A stretch of DNA of 64,000 nucleotides, taken from positions 48,371 through 112,370 of the forward strand of contig FONU01000013.1 in assembly GCA_900112995.1 (NCBI GenBank), written 5' to 3'. Each line of letters starts with the position of its first letter. Position 1 is the first letter of the stretch. This DNA is from [Lactobacillus] rogosae. GTDB taxonomy: Bacteria > Bacillota > Clostridia > Lachnospirales > Lachnospiraceae. This document shows, in pieces, positions 35,326 through 43,905 of the stretch. Both the position numbers and the translations under genes were made by a program. The notes beneath the pieces were generated by a model. The model had not been told where the DNA came from. It was given only the letters and a program-made list of their open reading frames with translations, and searched no databases.

Positions 35326-36621
35326 ATGTCACAATATAAGGTAAGAAAGTTAAATAAGCCAATTAACTGTGTTGTTGAAGTGCCAGGTTCTAAGAGTATT
35401 ACGAACAGAGCACTTCTTATGGCAGCGTTATCAGATGGGGAGTGCAGACTTAATGGAGTGTTATTCAGCGATGATTCAAGACATTTTCTTTCAAGTCTTA
35501 TAGCATTAGGTTATGTTATACAGGTAAATGAAGTTGACAAATATGCAATCATAGAAGGACATAGTGGCAATATTCCTAAGAAAGAGGGCGTTATCAATGT
35601 AGGCAGTGCAGGAACAGCAGCAAGATTTCTTACGGCAATGTTAGCTTTTTCTGATGGACAGTATACAATAGAAAGTTCTGAGCAGATGAAGAAAAGACCA
35701 ATGCTTCCTTTATTTAATGCACTTGAAGATATGGGAGCACATTTTGAGTTCCTTGAAAAAAACGGACATCTTCCAGTAAAGGTAACAGGTGCAGCTTTTG
35801 GCGGTAATAAGCCTAAGGCAGAGGTATCAATTGACATAAGTGAGAGTACACAGTTCTTAAGTGCACTTATGATGACAGCACCAATGCTTGACAGTGGTCT
35901 TAAGATTAATATTACAAGCAAGAAGACAGATGGCTCATATATAAGAATAACATCTAATATGATGAAGCAGTTCGGCTGTGAGGTTGTACACGAAGGGGCT
36001 GTATATCAGATACCTGCTGATGACAATTATGTTGCAGGTACATATCAGATTGAACCTGATGTGTCAGCAGCCTGCTATTTCTATGCGGCAGCAGCACTTA
36101 CAGGTGGTTATGCCCTTGTTAAGAATGTAAGATATACTTCAATGCAGGGTGATATGAAGTTCCTTGAGGTGTTAAAGCAGTTAGGCTGTAAAGTTGAGGA
36201 AGAGCATGAAGGAATAAGTGTTACAGGTCCTGCTAATGGTGAATACAATGGCGTAGACGTAGATATGAATGACTTCTCAGACCAGACAATGACACTTGCG
36301 GCAATTGCTCCATTTGCAAAGACACCAACAATTATAAGAAATATTGAACATATAAGACTTCAGGAGTCAGATAGAATAGAGGCTATTGCTAATGAACTTA
36401 ACAGCCTCTGCATAGATATTAAGAAGGGAAGAGACAGAATAGAAATTCTTCCAGGACATGTTAAACCAGGCGTTGTAAAGACATACTCCGATCATAGAAT
36501 GGCTATGGCATTTGCACTTATCGGGCTCAGAGTGGATGGCATTATAATTGATGATTATGAGTGTTGTGCGAAGACCTTTGAGGATTATTTTCAGGTGCTT
36601 GACAGGGCTACACGAGAGTAA
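35326..36621 (+). CDS. aroA: 3-phosphoshikimate 1-carboxyvinyltransferase (EPSP synthase)
   Basis: Sixth step of the shikimate pathway, joining phosphoenolpyruvate to shikimate-3-phosphate. The 431-residue protein has the N-terminal VPGSKSITNRALLMAAL, VGSAGTAARFLTA (phosphoenolpyruvate site), ITSKKTDGSYI and the second signature RLQESDRIEAIANEL. It follows the citrate synthase gene closely and may be cotranscribed. Its stop is followed by two large palindromic structures. Confidence 0.96.
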   Translation: MSQYKVRKLNKPINCVVEVPGSKSITNRALLMAALSDGECRLNGVLFSDDSRHFLSSLIALGYVIQVNEVDKYAIIEGHSGNIPKKEGVINVGSAGTAARFLTAMLAFSDGQYTIESSEQMKKRPMLPLFNALEDMGAHFEFLEKNGHLPVKVTGAAFGGNKPKAEVSIDISESTQFLSALMMTAPMLDSGLKINITSKKTDGSYIRITSNMMKQFGCEVVHEGAVYQIPADDNYVAGTYQIEPDVSAACYFYAAAALTGGYALVKNVRYTSMQGDMKFLEVLKQLGCKVEEEHEGISVTGPANGEYNGVDVDMNDFSDQTMTLAAIAPFAKTPTIIRNIEHIRLQESDRIEAIANELNSLCIDIKKGRDRIEILPGHVKPGVVKTYSDHRMAMAFALIGLRVDGIIIDDYECCAKTFEDYFQVLDRATRE

Positions 36622-36707
36622 TGCGAGAGGGGGCAGCTTTTGGTTAGTCGGATTTCGGACGATATAAGGCACGATATTAAGGTGTTAAGCTGGAGGTTAT
36701 GGATTAG

Positions 36708-36986
36708 CCGGACTATATAAGGCTCGAAAAAAGGGAGGGCTGCTGGGATAAGGTGATGGTCAGGTAAACAGATTGGATATTTCTAAGATTTTCTGTGAAG
36801 GTTGTTGATAGGGACACAGCCGTTCAGACGAAACATCCGTGTTTCGTATTCGCTCACTCGTACATCCTTGTACGAGTGCTGTTGGACGTAGAGGGAAAGC
36901 CTAAGAAATATCACAATATGTTTAAAGGACCACCTCCTCACCCCAGCCACCCTCCCTTGATTTTTTTCGTTCCTTATATCTGGGTA
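36708..36986. repeat. Large imperfect palindrome I (arms ~80 bp)
   Basis: The left arm (about 36708-36790) and the reverse complement of the right arm (about 36900-36986) align at roughly four bases in five. Shared blocks include ATATAAGG, CGAAAAAA, GGGAGGG, GCTGGG, TAAACA and GATATTTCT. The ~110-bp centre contains two perfect hairpins: CGAAACATCCGTGTTTCG (36829-36846) and CACTCGTACA/TGTACGAGTG (36855-36878). No gene is present. Confidence 0.75.
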
Positions 36987-37055
36987 CTGCTTAATTTACA
37001 CACGTTGATAAGTCCTACTTAGCCGAGAGAACAACAGCCCCACTCCACGAAATAA

Positions 37056-37284
37056 ATTACGGCAAGCACTTACAAAACTTCCGGCTGGCAATCGCAGTTG
37101 TGTGGCATTAATATATTGCAAGCTGGGTACTGTTGAAGCCGCCGGCACTTAGCGGCTGTCCTTTAGCCGCTTAGTGTCCGCTGCGGCTTCAAGTAGCGGG
37201 AGCGTGCCCAGCGGTAATATATTAATGCCGCACAACGTCCGTCCACCACCGCCACCACAAAAGTTTTGTAAAGTACTCCCACAA
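37056..37284. repeat. Large imperfect palindrome II (arms ~100 bp)
   Basis: Left arm blocks TTACAAAACTT, GTTGTGTGGCATTAATATATT, GCTGGG, TTGAAGCCGC and CACTTAGCGGCT reappear inverted and in mirrored order (AGCCGCTTAGTG, GCGGCTTCAA, CCCAGC, AATATATTAATGCCGCACAAC, AAGTTTTGTAA). The loop is only about 7 bases, so the whole ~225 bp can fold as one hairpin or cruciform. It is more G+C-rich than the flanks and ends ~20 bp before the next gene. Confidence 0.78.
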
Positions 37285-37300
37285 ATTAAAAGAAAAGCAG

Positions 37301-38494
37301 GTGACCCCCAATTTGAAAATCCTAATGTACAAATGGAAAGTATACAATCAAAGCGATGTAGCCGAAGCGTTTGAATATTTCGGATATACCGTTGATATGT
37401 ATGAAGAAAAGCCTGTCAACAGTAACAGTATCACAGGCTATAAAGAACACGATATGAAAGAGATATCAGATGTGATTTCAGAATATGATATAGTATTTTC
37501 TCTTAACTACTTTCCGCATATATCAGATGTATGTGAAAAGCTTGGAAAGAAGTATATTGCATGGACAGTAGACAGTCCACTTATATCTCTTTATCACCAG
37601 TCTGTATTTAATTCGTGTAATTATATATTTATATTTGATAAGTTTTTTTATTATGAATTAAAGCAGATGGGTGTCCGAAATGTATACTATCTTCCGCTTG
37701 CTGTTAATACAGAAAGGCTTGATAAGCTGATTGGTCAGCAGAGCAAAGAAGACCGGCAGAGGTTTGCAGCTGATGTTTCATTCGTTGGAAGTATGTACCA
37801 TAAGAATTCTTATGATGATATTAAAGATAAACTGCCGCCATATATGAAGGGGTATTTTGATGCGGCAATGCTTGCACAGCTTAATATATATGGGGATAAC
37901 ATAATAGACGATTTGCTGACAGTAGATATATTAAAGGAATTGTCGGAGATAATAGATTTCAGGCAGGGGGACAGGGCATTTTCTGATATACGGCTTGTGT
38001 TTGAGTCTACATTTCTGGGCTTTAAGCTTGCTAATATAGAACGTGTAAGTACGCTTAACAGGTTGTCAAAGACGTTAAGGGGTCATAATACTGCCGTGTA
38101 TACAGACACGATTGATAGTAAGCTGGAAGGAGTTGACTACAGGGGTGCAGTAGCTTATATGACACATATGCCGCTTGTATTTAACAATTCGAGAATTAAT
38201 CTTAATATGACAATAAGAAATATAAGGACGGGTATACCATTAAGAGTGTGGGATATATTAGGAGCAGGAGGTTTTCTGCTTACGAATTTTCAGGTGGAAC
38301 TCCCGGATTATTTTGAAAATGGAAAAGATATCGTGTACTATGAGGACATTAATGACTGCTGCCGTAAAGCTGAATATTATCTGGCACACGAAGATGAGTG
38401 CAGACAGATTGCACTTAACGGCTATAACATAGTTAAACAAAGGCACAGTTATACACAGAGAATTGCCACAATTCTTGATATAGTAAATTATTAA
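37301..38494 (+). CDS. CgeB-like glycosyltransferase family protein
   Basis: A 397-residue protein of the DUF3880 plus glycosyl-transferase type found in CgeB and in surface-glycan loci. The N-terminal half has DIVFSLNYFPHISDVCEKLG, YIAWTVDSPLISLY and FDKFFYYELKQMG. The C-terminal half has INLNMTIRNIRTGIPLRVWD and GAGGFLLTNFQVELPDYFE, the nucleotide-sugar binding end. The start is uncertain: GTG 37301 begins the frame but lacks a clear ribosome binding site, and palindrome II ends just before it. It is monocistronic, followed by a terminator hairpin. Confidence 0.8.
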   Translation: MTPNLKILMYKWKVYNQSDVAEAFEYFGYTVDMYEEKPVNSNSITGYKEHDMKEISDVISEYDIVFSLNYFPHISDVCEKLGKKYIAWTVDSPLISLYHQSVFNSCNYIFIFDKFFYYELKQMGVRNVYYLPLAVNTERLDKLIGQQSKEDRQRFAADVSFVGSMYHKNSYDDIKDKLPPYMKGYFDAAMLAQLNIYGDNIIDDLLTVDILKELSEIIDFRQGDRAFSDIRLVFESTFLGFKLANIERVSTLNRLSKTLRGHNTAVYTDTIDSKLEGVDYRGAVAYMTHMPLVFNNSRINLNMTIRNIRTGIPLRVWDILGAGGFLLTNFQVELPDYFENGKDIVYYEDINDCCRKAEYYLAHEDECRQIALNGYNIVKQRHSYTQRIATILDIVNY

Positions 38495-38608
38495 TAAAAT
38501 GTGATTATCACGATTGCGGTAAGGCGTGAGTATTATCATTATAATATGATGTGATAGTTAAAAAGAAATATCGCCACTGGTATTATAATAATTAAAGATT
38601 GTAATAAG

Positions 38609-38660
38609 AATGACATAGAAGCAGTGAACTAATAAATCACTGCCGCTATGTCATTTTATT
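38609..38660. terminator. Bidirectional terminator between convergent genes
   Basis: AATGACATAG (38609-38618) pairs with CTATGTCATT (38646-38655), with an inner GCAGTGA/TCACTGC stem and T-rich sequence after it. It separates the glycosyltransferase gene (+) and the serine hydrolase gene (-). Confidence 0.8.
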
Positions 38661-38703
38661 ATATGATTCGTTAGTTATGTTACTGTAATAATATTCAATC
38701 AGG

Positions 38704-40194
38704 TTACTGTAGGCTTCTGATTGCACCAAACACACCATTGAATTCATTGAAAAATGTTTCTTCATATTTCTTTAAGAATACAGAAGCATAATTATCCTTA
38801 TAAGATAAAGATATATAGAGGTTGCCAATAGCAGAGTCTATAATCTGTATTTTAATAAGAAGGTTATTGTCACATTTCCAAACAGCAGAAGCAGCACATC
38901 TGAAATTGTATATAGGAAATTCAGATACGATGTTATAACCAAATCCAAAGTCAATGCTATGTGTGCCTGTTTCGTTAGTATAGGTTATTGTTCCCCATTT
39001 TCTGGTAGTGTTATTAGTGTCCGTGCTGGCATTGTCTGCATTATGAATTGTAACTTTTACAGCGGTCATGTTACATACATTTTCATCACATACATATGTA
39101 ACATTATTGATTAAATTCTCATATGAGGAAGCCGTGCTGTCCTTAAGGCAGAACAATTCACGGCTGTTAATAAAGGTATTGTATTCTGCAAGCTGTGCAT
39201 CAGTTTCGTTATTAACAGATGTTTCGTCATCGATTTTATTATAGATTTCTTCCCAGAAGGCATCATATATGCACTGTACGCCGCCTTGACGTCCAAGGGT
39301 ATCAGCGGTTGTTACCATATAGATGTCCTTATCAGGAACATAAAGCGCAAGCTGTCCCGCCATACCATAGAGGGCATATCCGCCGTTGCGTGTGATCCAT
39401 ATCTGATAACCATAACCCTGCATTTCCTCCAAGGTACCGCTCTTTCCATAAGGATCGCTCTGCTTCATTCTTGCGGCTTTGATGTAATCTGCTGGAATAA
39501 GCTGCTTGTCGTTGTATACACCATCTTTAGATATAAGATAGATTATTTTAAGCATATCAACAGGTCTTGCACATATTCCAGAACCGCCCATAGGAATTCC
39601 ACAAGGGTCAGGAAGAATAAATGTATCTTCAGAAAATCCCAGTTCATTAAGGAACTTTTCTTTAAGATAGTCAATAAGTCTCATTCCAGATAATCTTTCA
39701 ATAAGAGCACCAAGAACGTGAGTTGATGAAGTGTCATAAGAGAATTGTGTGCCAGGTGCGTGAACAGGCTTGACTGTAAAGAATGAGCCCACCCAGTCGG
39801 TTGTGCCAGCAGTTTTATAAGTGGTGCTGTCGTGGCACGTTCTCATAGTAAGCATATCCCTTATAGTAAGCATTTTCATATAATCATAAGCTCCATTTTG
39901 GGGAAGTTTATCTTTAAAATAATCAACAATATGGTCATCTAATGATAACTTGTGTTCGCCATACAGACAGCCAATGCCCAAAGATACTAAAGACTTTGTC
40001 ATAGAAAACATACGGTGAAGTGAATTGTTGTCGTAAGGCTTGTAATAGCTTTCCATACATATATTGTTTCCACGCATAATTATAAGGCTGTGCATAGGAA
40101 TATCCTGATTTTCAAGACGTTTTGCATAATTAATAAGATTGTGGTAGTCGATATTACATTCGCTTGGTTTAACATAATTAAATTTAGTCTGCAT
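38704..40194 (-). CDS. Serine hydrolase, beta-lactamase/esterase fold
   Basis: A 496-residue protein of the class C beta-lactamase-like family, which includes esterases and D-aminopeptidases. The nucleophile motif SMTK (SxxK) is near residue 65, the tyrosine motif appears as FSYDTSSTHVLG near residue 153, and YGMAGQLALYV near 275 stands where KTG/HxG is expected. A C-terminal ~150-residue domain (from ~340) has beta-rich sequence. No signal peptide is visible, so it is probably cytoplasmic and not a resistance enzyme. AGGA is upstream. Confidence 0.85.
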   Translation of the reverse strand: MQTKFNYVKPSECNIDYHNLINYAKRLENQDIPMHSLIIMRGNNICMESYYKPYDNNSLHRMFSMTKSLVSLGIGCLYGEHKLSLDDHIVDYFKDKLPQNGAYDYMKMLTIRDMLTMRTCHDSTTYKTAGTTDWVGSFFTVKPVHAPGTQFSYDTSSTHVLGALIERLSGMRLIDYLKEKFLNELGFSEDTFILPDPCGIPMGGSGICARPVDMLKIIYLISKDGVYNDKQLIPADYIKAARMKQSDPYGKSGTLEEMQGYGYQIWITRNGGYALYGMAGQLALYVPDKDIYMVTTADTLGRQGGVQCIYDAFWEEIYNKIDDETSVNNETDAQLAEYNTFINSRELFCLKDSTASSYENLINNVTYVCDENVCNMTAVKVTIHNADNASTDTNNTTRKWGTITYTNETGTHSIDFGFGYNIVSEFPIYNFRCAASAVWKCDNNLLIKIQIIDSAIGNLYISLSYKDNYASVFLKKYEETFFNEFNGVFGAIRSLQ

Positions 40195-40507
40195 AATTAA
40201 ATCCTCCGTTGGTTAATTATTTTACAAGTGTTCGTTCATTAATAAGCTTAATATAATATATATTACAATACAAATATGAGAGTGTCAAAAATGTATCAGC
40301 TGTCTATATGATAATATAATTTTTCAAAATTTAACTTCAAAAATGTATTCAAATCATATATAATGTAAGGAATTATTGAGGTATAGAATGTAGTATAAAT
40401 TCACAGGAAGGATAGTAATATTAAGAAAATGTAATAGTATACGGATTATTATTGTTTAAATTGTTATTTAAGTTATTATGTGGATTTATAAAAAAGGGGG
40501 AACAGAG

Positions 40508-41674
40508 TTGATTAACGTATTATGCAGAATATTTGTTAAGAATTATAAAGATACGAAAAATCCCAAAGTAAGGCTGGAGTATGGAATATTTGCAGGAATT
40601 GTTGGAATTATATGTAATATTGTACTGTTTCTTACAAAGCTTACGGCTGGATTTCTTACATCATCATTGTCAATTATGGCAGATGCAATTAATAACTTAT
40701 CAGATGCAGGTTCATCAATAGTAACACTTGCGGGCTTTAAGCTTGCATCCAAGCCGGCGGACTCGGAACATCCATATGGGCACGGAAGAATAGAGTATAT
40801 ATCAGGCTTTATTGTATCAATGCTCATTATTGTAATGGGTGTTGAGCTGTTAAGAAGCTCAGTTGAGAAAATATTCAATCCACAGCCTCTGGAATTCAGC
40901 TTTATTTCAATTATAATACTGATTTTTTCTATTCTTTTAAAAATGTGGATGGCTAAATTTAACAAACGGCTTGGAGATAAAGTAGATTCTGCGGCAATGA
41001 AAGCCACAGCAACAGACAGCTTATCAGATTGCATAAGCACTACCGTTGTATTGTTAGGCGTGCTTATTACACAGTTTTCCAATGTAGATATCGATGGCTA
41101 TGCAGGAGCGTTTGTCGCATTATTTGTAATAATAGCAGGATTTAAAGCAGCTAAAGAAACGCTTTCGCCACTTCTTGGCCAGCCGCCATCAAAGGAATTT
41201 GTAAAGGAGCTGGAAAGATTAATATTAGAGGACGAACATATCATAGGTGTCCACGATTTAATCGTTCATAATTATGGACCGGGAAGAGTATTCGTATCAG
41301 TACACGCAGAAGTTCCGGCAGATATGGATATTCTTGTGGCACACGACTGTGTGGATATGGCAGAACGCCGCATAGAAAAACGAATGGGTTGTTTTATAAG
41401 CATACATATGGATCCTGTAATAACAGATGATGAGGTTATTAATGAACAGAAAGCGGTTGTTCAGGAGATAATTGATGATATATCACCGGATATAAGCATG
41501 CATGATTTCAGAACAATAAAAGGACCACATATAACTAATCTTATATTTGATGTGTTAGTTCCATTTGGATTTGATATGAAAGACGATGAGATAGTTAGCA
41601 GGATAAAAGATGCACTCCGCGATAAGCACGAGAACTGGAGAGCAGTAATACAGGTTGATAAGAAAATGTTCTGA
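40508..41674 (+). CDS. Cation diffusion facilitator family transporter
   Basis: Exports divalent metal ions (Zn, Fe, Mn or Co) in exchange for protons. Six transmembrane helices occupy about residues 25-205, with metal-site motifs ADAINNLSDAGSS in helix 2, EHPYGHGRIEYISG in the loop and ATATDSLSDC in helix 5. A cytoplasmic domain (~210-290, VHDLIVHNYGPGRVFVSVHA) is followed by a further ~90-residue extension. An AAAGGGGG ribosome binding site fits TTG 40508 rather than ATG 40478. The 313-bp gap shared with the divergent hydrolase gene is AT-rich with no clear gene; ATGAGAGTGTCAAAA at 40276-40290 repeats 18662-18676. Confidence 0.92.
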   Translation: MINVLCRIFVKNYKDTKNPKVRLEYGIFAGIVGIICNIVLFLTKLTAGFLTSSLSIMADAINNLSDAGSSIVTLAGFKLASKPADSEHPYGHGRIEYISGFIVSMLIIVMGVELLRSSVEKIFNPQPLEFSFISIIILIFSILLKMWMAKFNKRLGDKVDSAAMKATATDSLSDCISTTVVLLGVLITQFSNVDIDGYAGAFVALFVIIAGFKAAKETLSPLLGQPPSKEFVKELERLILEDEHIIGVHDLIVHNYGPGRVFVSVHAEVPADMDILVAHDCVDMAERRIEKRMGCFISIHMDPVITDDEVINEQKAVVQEIIDDISPDISMHDFRTIKGPHITNLIFDVLVPFGFDMKDDEIVSRIKDALRDKHENWRAVIQVDKKMF

Positions 41675-41680
41675 AATTAA

Positions 41681-41714
41681 TGATGGAGACTGGGATTATA
41701 TCCAGCCTCCATCA
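41681..41714. terminator. Bidirectional hairpin terminator
   Basis: TGATGGAG (41681-41688) with CTCCATCA (41707-41714) and an inner CTGG/CCAG pairing. It lies after the CDF gene and overlaps the last codons of the convergent SDR gene. T content after the stem is modest. Confidence 0.6.
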
Positions 41715-42436
41715 TATTGTATTATCTGTCCGGTAAGGTAGTTGTCGGAGTTTAAAATAAGCTTTGCAAGATTGGCAACCCCATAAGGTGAGCCAAGTGT
41801 TCCACAAGGAATTTCTTCTGCTAATTCTTGAAGCTCCTCAGGGCTTAAATGTCCATTCATCTCAGTGTCTATAGCTCCACAGGCTATTGCATTAACCTGT
41901 ATGTTACTTGGCGCAAGTTCTTTAGCTAAAGCTTTGGTAAAAGAATTGATTGCCCCCTTGGTAGCAGAGTAGGCGACTTCACAGCTTGCACCATACAAGC
42001 CCCACACTGATGATATGTTGATGATTTTTCCGCAATGACGTCTTAACATATCCTGCACTGCAAAATGGCAGCAGTTGTATACAGAATTGAGATTGACAGA
42101 CATTATATTATTCCACATATCAGGTGTCATATCCTGAAATAGTCCTATAGATGCAATTCCTGCATTATTAATAAGAACATTTACTTTTCCATAAATGCTT
42201 ATGGCAAGGTCAAACATTTCATTAACTGTTGAATAATTGCTGACGTCCCCGACAAAGGTTTCACATAATGCTCCCTTTTTAATAATTTCTTCTTTGACAA
42301 GTTCAAGCCTGCCAGCACTTTTGGAACAATTGATAATAAGTGCTGTATCAGGTGCTGCTAGGCTTAAAGCAATAGCTTTGCCAATTCCGCGTGAAGCACC
42401 GGTTACCACTATGACAGTGGATACATTAGTTTCCAT
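41696..42436 (-). CDS. FabG-like short-chain dehydrogenase/reductase
   Basis: A 246-residue NADPH-type SDR resembling 3-oxoacyl-ACP reductase. Motifs: TGASRGIGKAIALSL near residue 12, NVLINNAGIASIG, the catalytic INISSVWGLYGASCEVAYSA followed by TKGAI (Tyr and Lys), NAIACGAIDTEM and the C-terminal TGQIIQYDGGWI. It is not next to other fatty-acid genes, so a role outside fatty-acid synthesis is possible. It is transcribed away from the DnaA-box region. Confidence 0.88.
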   Translation of the reverse strand: METNVSTVIVVTGASRGIGKAIALSLAAPDTALIINCSKSAGRLELVKEEIIKKGALCETFVGDVSNYSTVNEMFDLAISIYGKVNVLINNAGIASIGLFQDMTPDMWNNIMSVNLNSVYNCCHFAVQDMLRRHCGKIINISSVWGLYGASCEVAYSATKGAINSFTKALAKELAPSNIQVNAIACGAIDTEMNGHLSPEELQELAEEIPCGTLGSPYGVANLAKLILNSDNYLTGQIIQYDGGWI

Positions 42437-42674
42437 AATAAATCCTCATTTCTATGAATGATTTTTGCACACATCAGCACTTATTGTGTCAGAATAATCT
42501 GATATTTAAACATAATAATGCAAATGTGAGCATATACTATATTTATCATTCTATATCAAAAAAATACATTGGGCAAGCTTGACATTTAATGATTTGTGCA
42601 TACTTACTAAATTTGTAAATGCTTACAAAAAACTCAGAAAGTTATTCGACACAAATTGACAGATAATCAAGAAG

Positions 42675-42787
42675 TTATCCACAGATAAAAAGTGTGGAAT
42701 TGCTTAGAAAAATAGTTATACACCGAGTTATCCACATTATCCACAATTTGATATGGGGATAAACACTGTGGATTATATCGTGGATAA
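42675..42787. promoter_or_regulatory. Cluster of five DnaA boxes
   Basis: Three perfect TTATCCACA boxes on the plus strand (42675-42683, 42728-42736, 42737-42745) and two one-mismatch boxes on the minus strand (TGTGGATTA 42767-42775; CGTGGATAA 42779-42787) lie in 113 bp of AT-rich DNA. The whole 42437-43068 gap contains no gene. The cluster could bind DnaA to regulate hpf, to titrate DnaA, or as part of an origin. Confidence 0.75.
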
Positions 42788-42939
42788 TAGAATAAATGTT
42801 TTGTTCAATTATACAAAATTTAAAATTGTTAAAAAAATACCAGTATTAGTGCTTGACATTTGAAATGCCAGTATTACAGGGGGTTCACGGCTCTTTGACT
42901 ACTAAATTAATAAAATATCTGTAAATTGTGTGAACTTAC

Positions 42940-42967
42940 TTGTCTAAATGTGAAATTGTGTTATAAT
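42940..42967 (+). promoter_or_regulatory. Probable sigma-A promoter of hpf
   Basis: TTGTCT (42940-42945), a 16-base spacer and TATAAT (42962-42967), about 100 bp before hpf. An upstream TTGACA at 42853 has no matching -10. Confidence 0.6.
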
Positions 42968-43068
42968 AACATTATCAAAAGTCGTGAAGCACAATGAAGC
43001 ACAATTGAATTGGCAACATTCCTTGATCAGGCAACACGATAATAAAGTGATAGAAGGAGTTGGACATC

Positions 43069-43599
43069 ATGCGTTTTATTATTACAGGAAGAAATATTGA
43101 TGTAACAGATGGTTTAAGATCAGCAGTGGAGGAAAAGTTAGGTAAGCTGGATAGATTTTTTGCACCAGAGACAGAAGTCAATGTAACATTAAGTGTTGAG
43201 AAAGAAAGGCAGAAGATAGAAGTTACAATACCTGTTAAAGGTAACATTATAAGAAGTGAACAGGTAAGCAGTGATATGTATGTGTCTATAGATCTTGTTG
43301 AGGAAGTAATTGAGAGACAGTTAAAGAAGTATAAGAACAAGATTGTAGATAAGCATCATAATGAAGCCGCATTTGCTAAGGAATATGTAGAGAATGAATA
43401 TGAGCCAACAGATGAGGTTAAGATTATAAGAACTAAGAGATTTGGTATCAAACCAATGGATCCTGAAGAGGCATGTGTCCAGATGGAATTATTAGGTCAT
43501 AATTTCTATGTATTCTTCAACTCAGAGACAGAAGAAGTTAATGTTGTATACAAGAGAAAAGGCAATACATATGGTCTTATAGAGCCAGAACTTGACTAA
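43069..43599 (+). CDS. hpf: Ribosome hibernation-promoting factor, long form
   Basis: Binds the 30S decoding region in slow growth and pairs 70S ribosomes into inactive 100S dimers. The 176-residue protein has the S30AE domain (ITGRNIDVTDGLRSAVEEKL; ISVEKE-like strands) and the C-terminal dimerisation domain (VKIIRTKRFGIKPMDPEEAC; QMELLGHNFYVFFN), so it is the long form. ATG 43069 is preceded by AAGGAG; the TTG at 43060 is rejected. A terminator separates it from secA, which has a leader of its own. Confidence 0.95.
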   Translation: MRFIITGRNIDVTDGLRSAVEEKLGKLDRFFAPETEVNVTLSVEKERQKIEVTIPVKGNIIRSEQVSSDMYVSIDLVEEVIERQLKKYKNKIVDKHHNEAAFAKEYVENEYEPTDEVKIIRTKRFGIKPMDPEEACVQMELLGHNFYVFFNSETEEVNVVYKRKGNTYGLIEPELD

Positions 43600-43769
43600 T
43601 TATAATGCAGCTGATTATGAATTATAGTTGATTTATATAATTATATTCAAGTCTTTATGGTGTGATTAATGAATTATATGTAATGTATTATATTAGATAT
43701 AGTTGATGAATTTACATTAATTATAAGGTATAAGTTTATAGTAATTTAATTAATTAAAGATTATCTAAA

Positions 43770-43808
43770 AGAAGTGCAGTATCTTAGTATATCTGCACTT
43801 CTTTCTTG
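43770..43808 (+). terminator. hpf terminator
   Basis: AGAAGTGCAG (43770-43779) pairs perfectly with CTGCACTTCT (43793-43802), followed by TTCTTG. The rest of the 43600-43905 gap is AT-rich and shows no gene. Confidence 0.85.
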
Positions 43809-43905
43809 TTATGGGTGATGCTTGCCTAATTATATAAATGGTGATACAATTACAATAATTTCAGCTTTTCGTAGTGTGGAAAAGGTAAAGTAAGGAGAGT
43901 ATGTA

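Noticed and set aside
36795..37022. A 75-codon frame across palindrome I and a 66-codon frame at 37174
   Set aside because: They follow the palindromic DNA, lack ribosome binding sites and have low-complexity residues.
38704..40194. A beta-lactam resistance gene
   Set aside because: No signal peptide, altered second and third motifs, and a C-terminal extra domain fit a general serine hydrolase better.
42675..42787. Calling the DnaA-box cluster the replication origin
   Set aside because: There is no dnaA, dnaN, recF or gyrB nearby, and hpf-secA-prfB is not an origin neighbourhood in Firmicutes.
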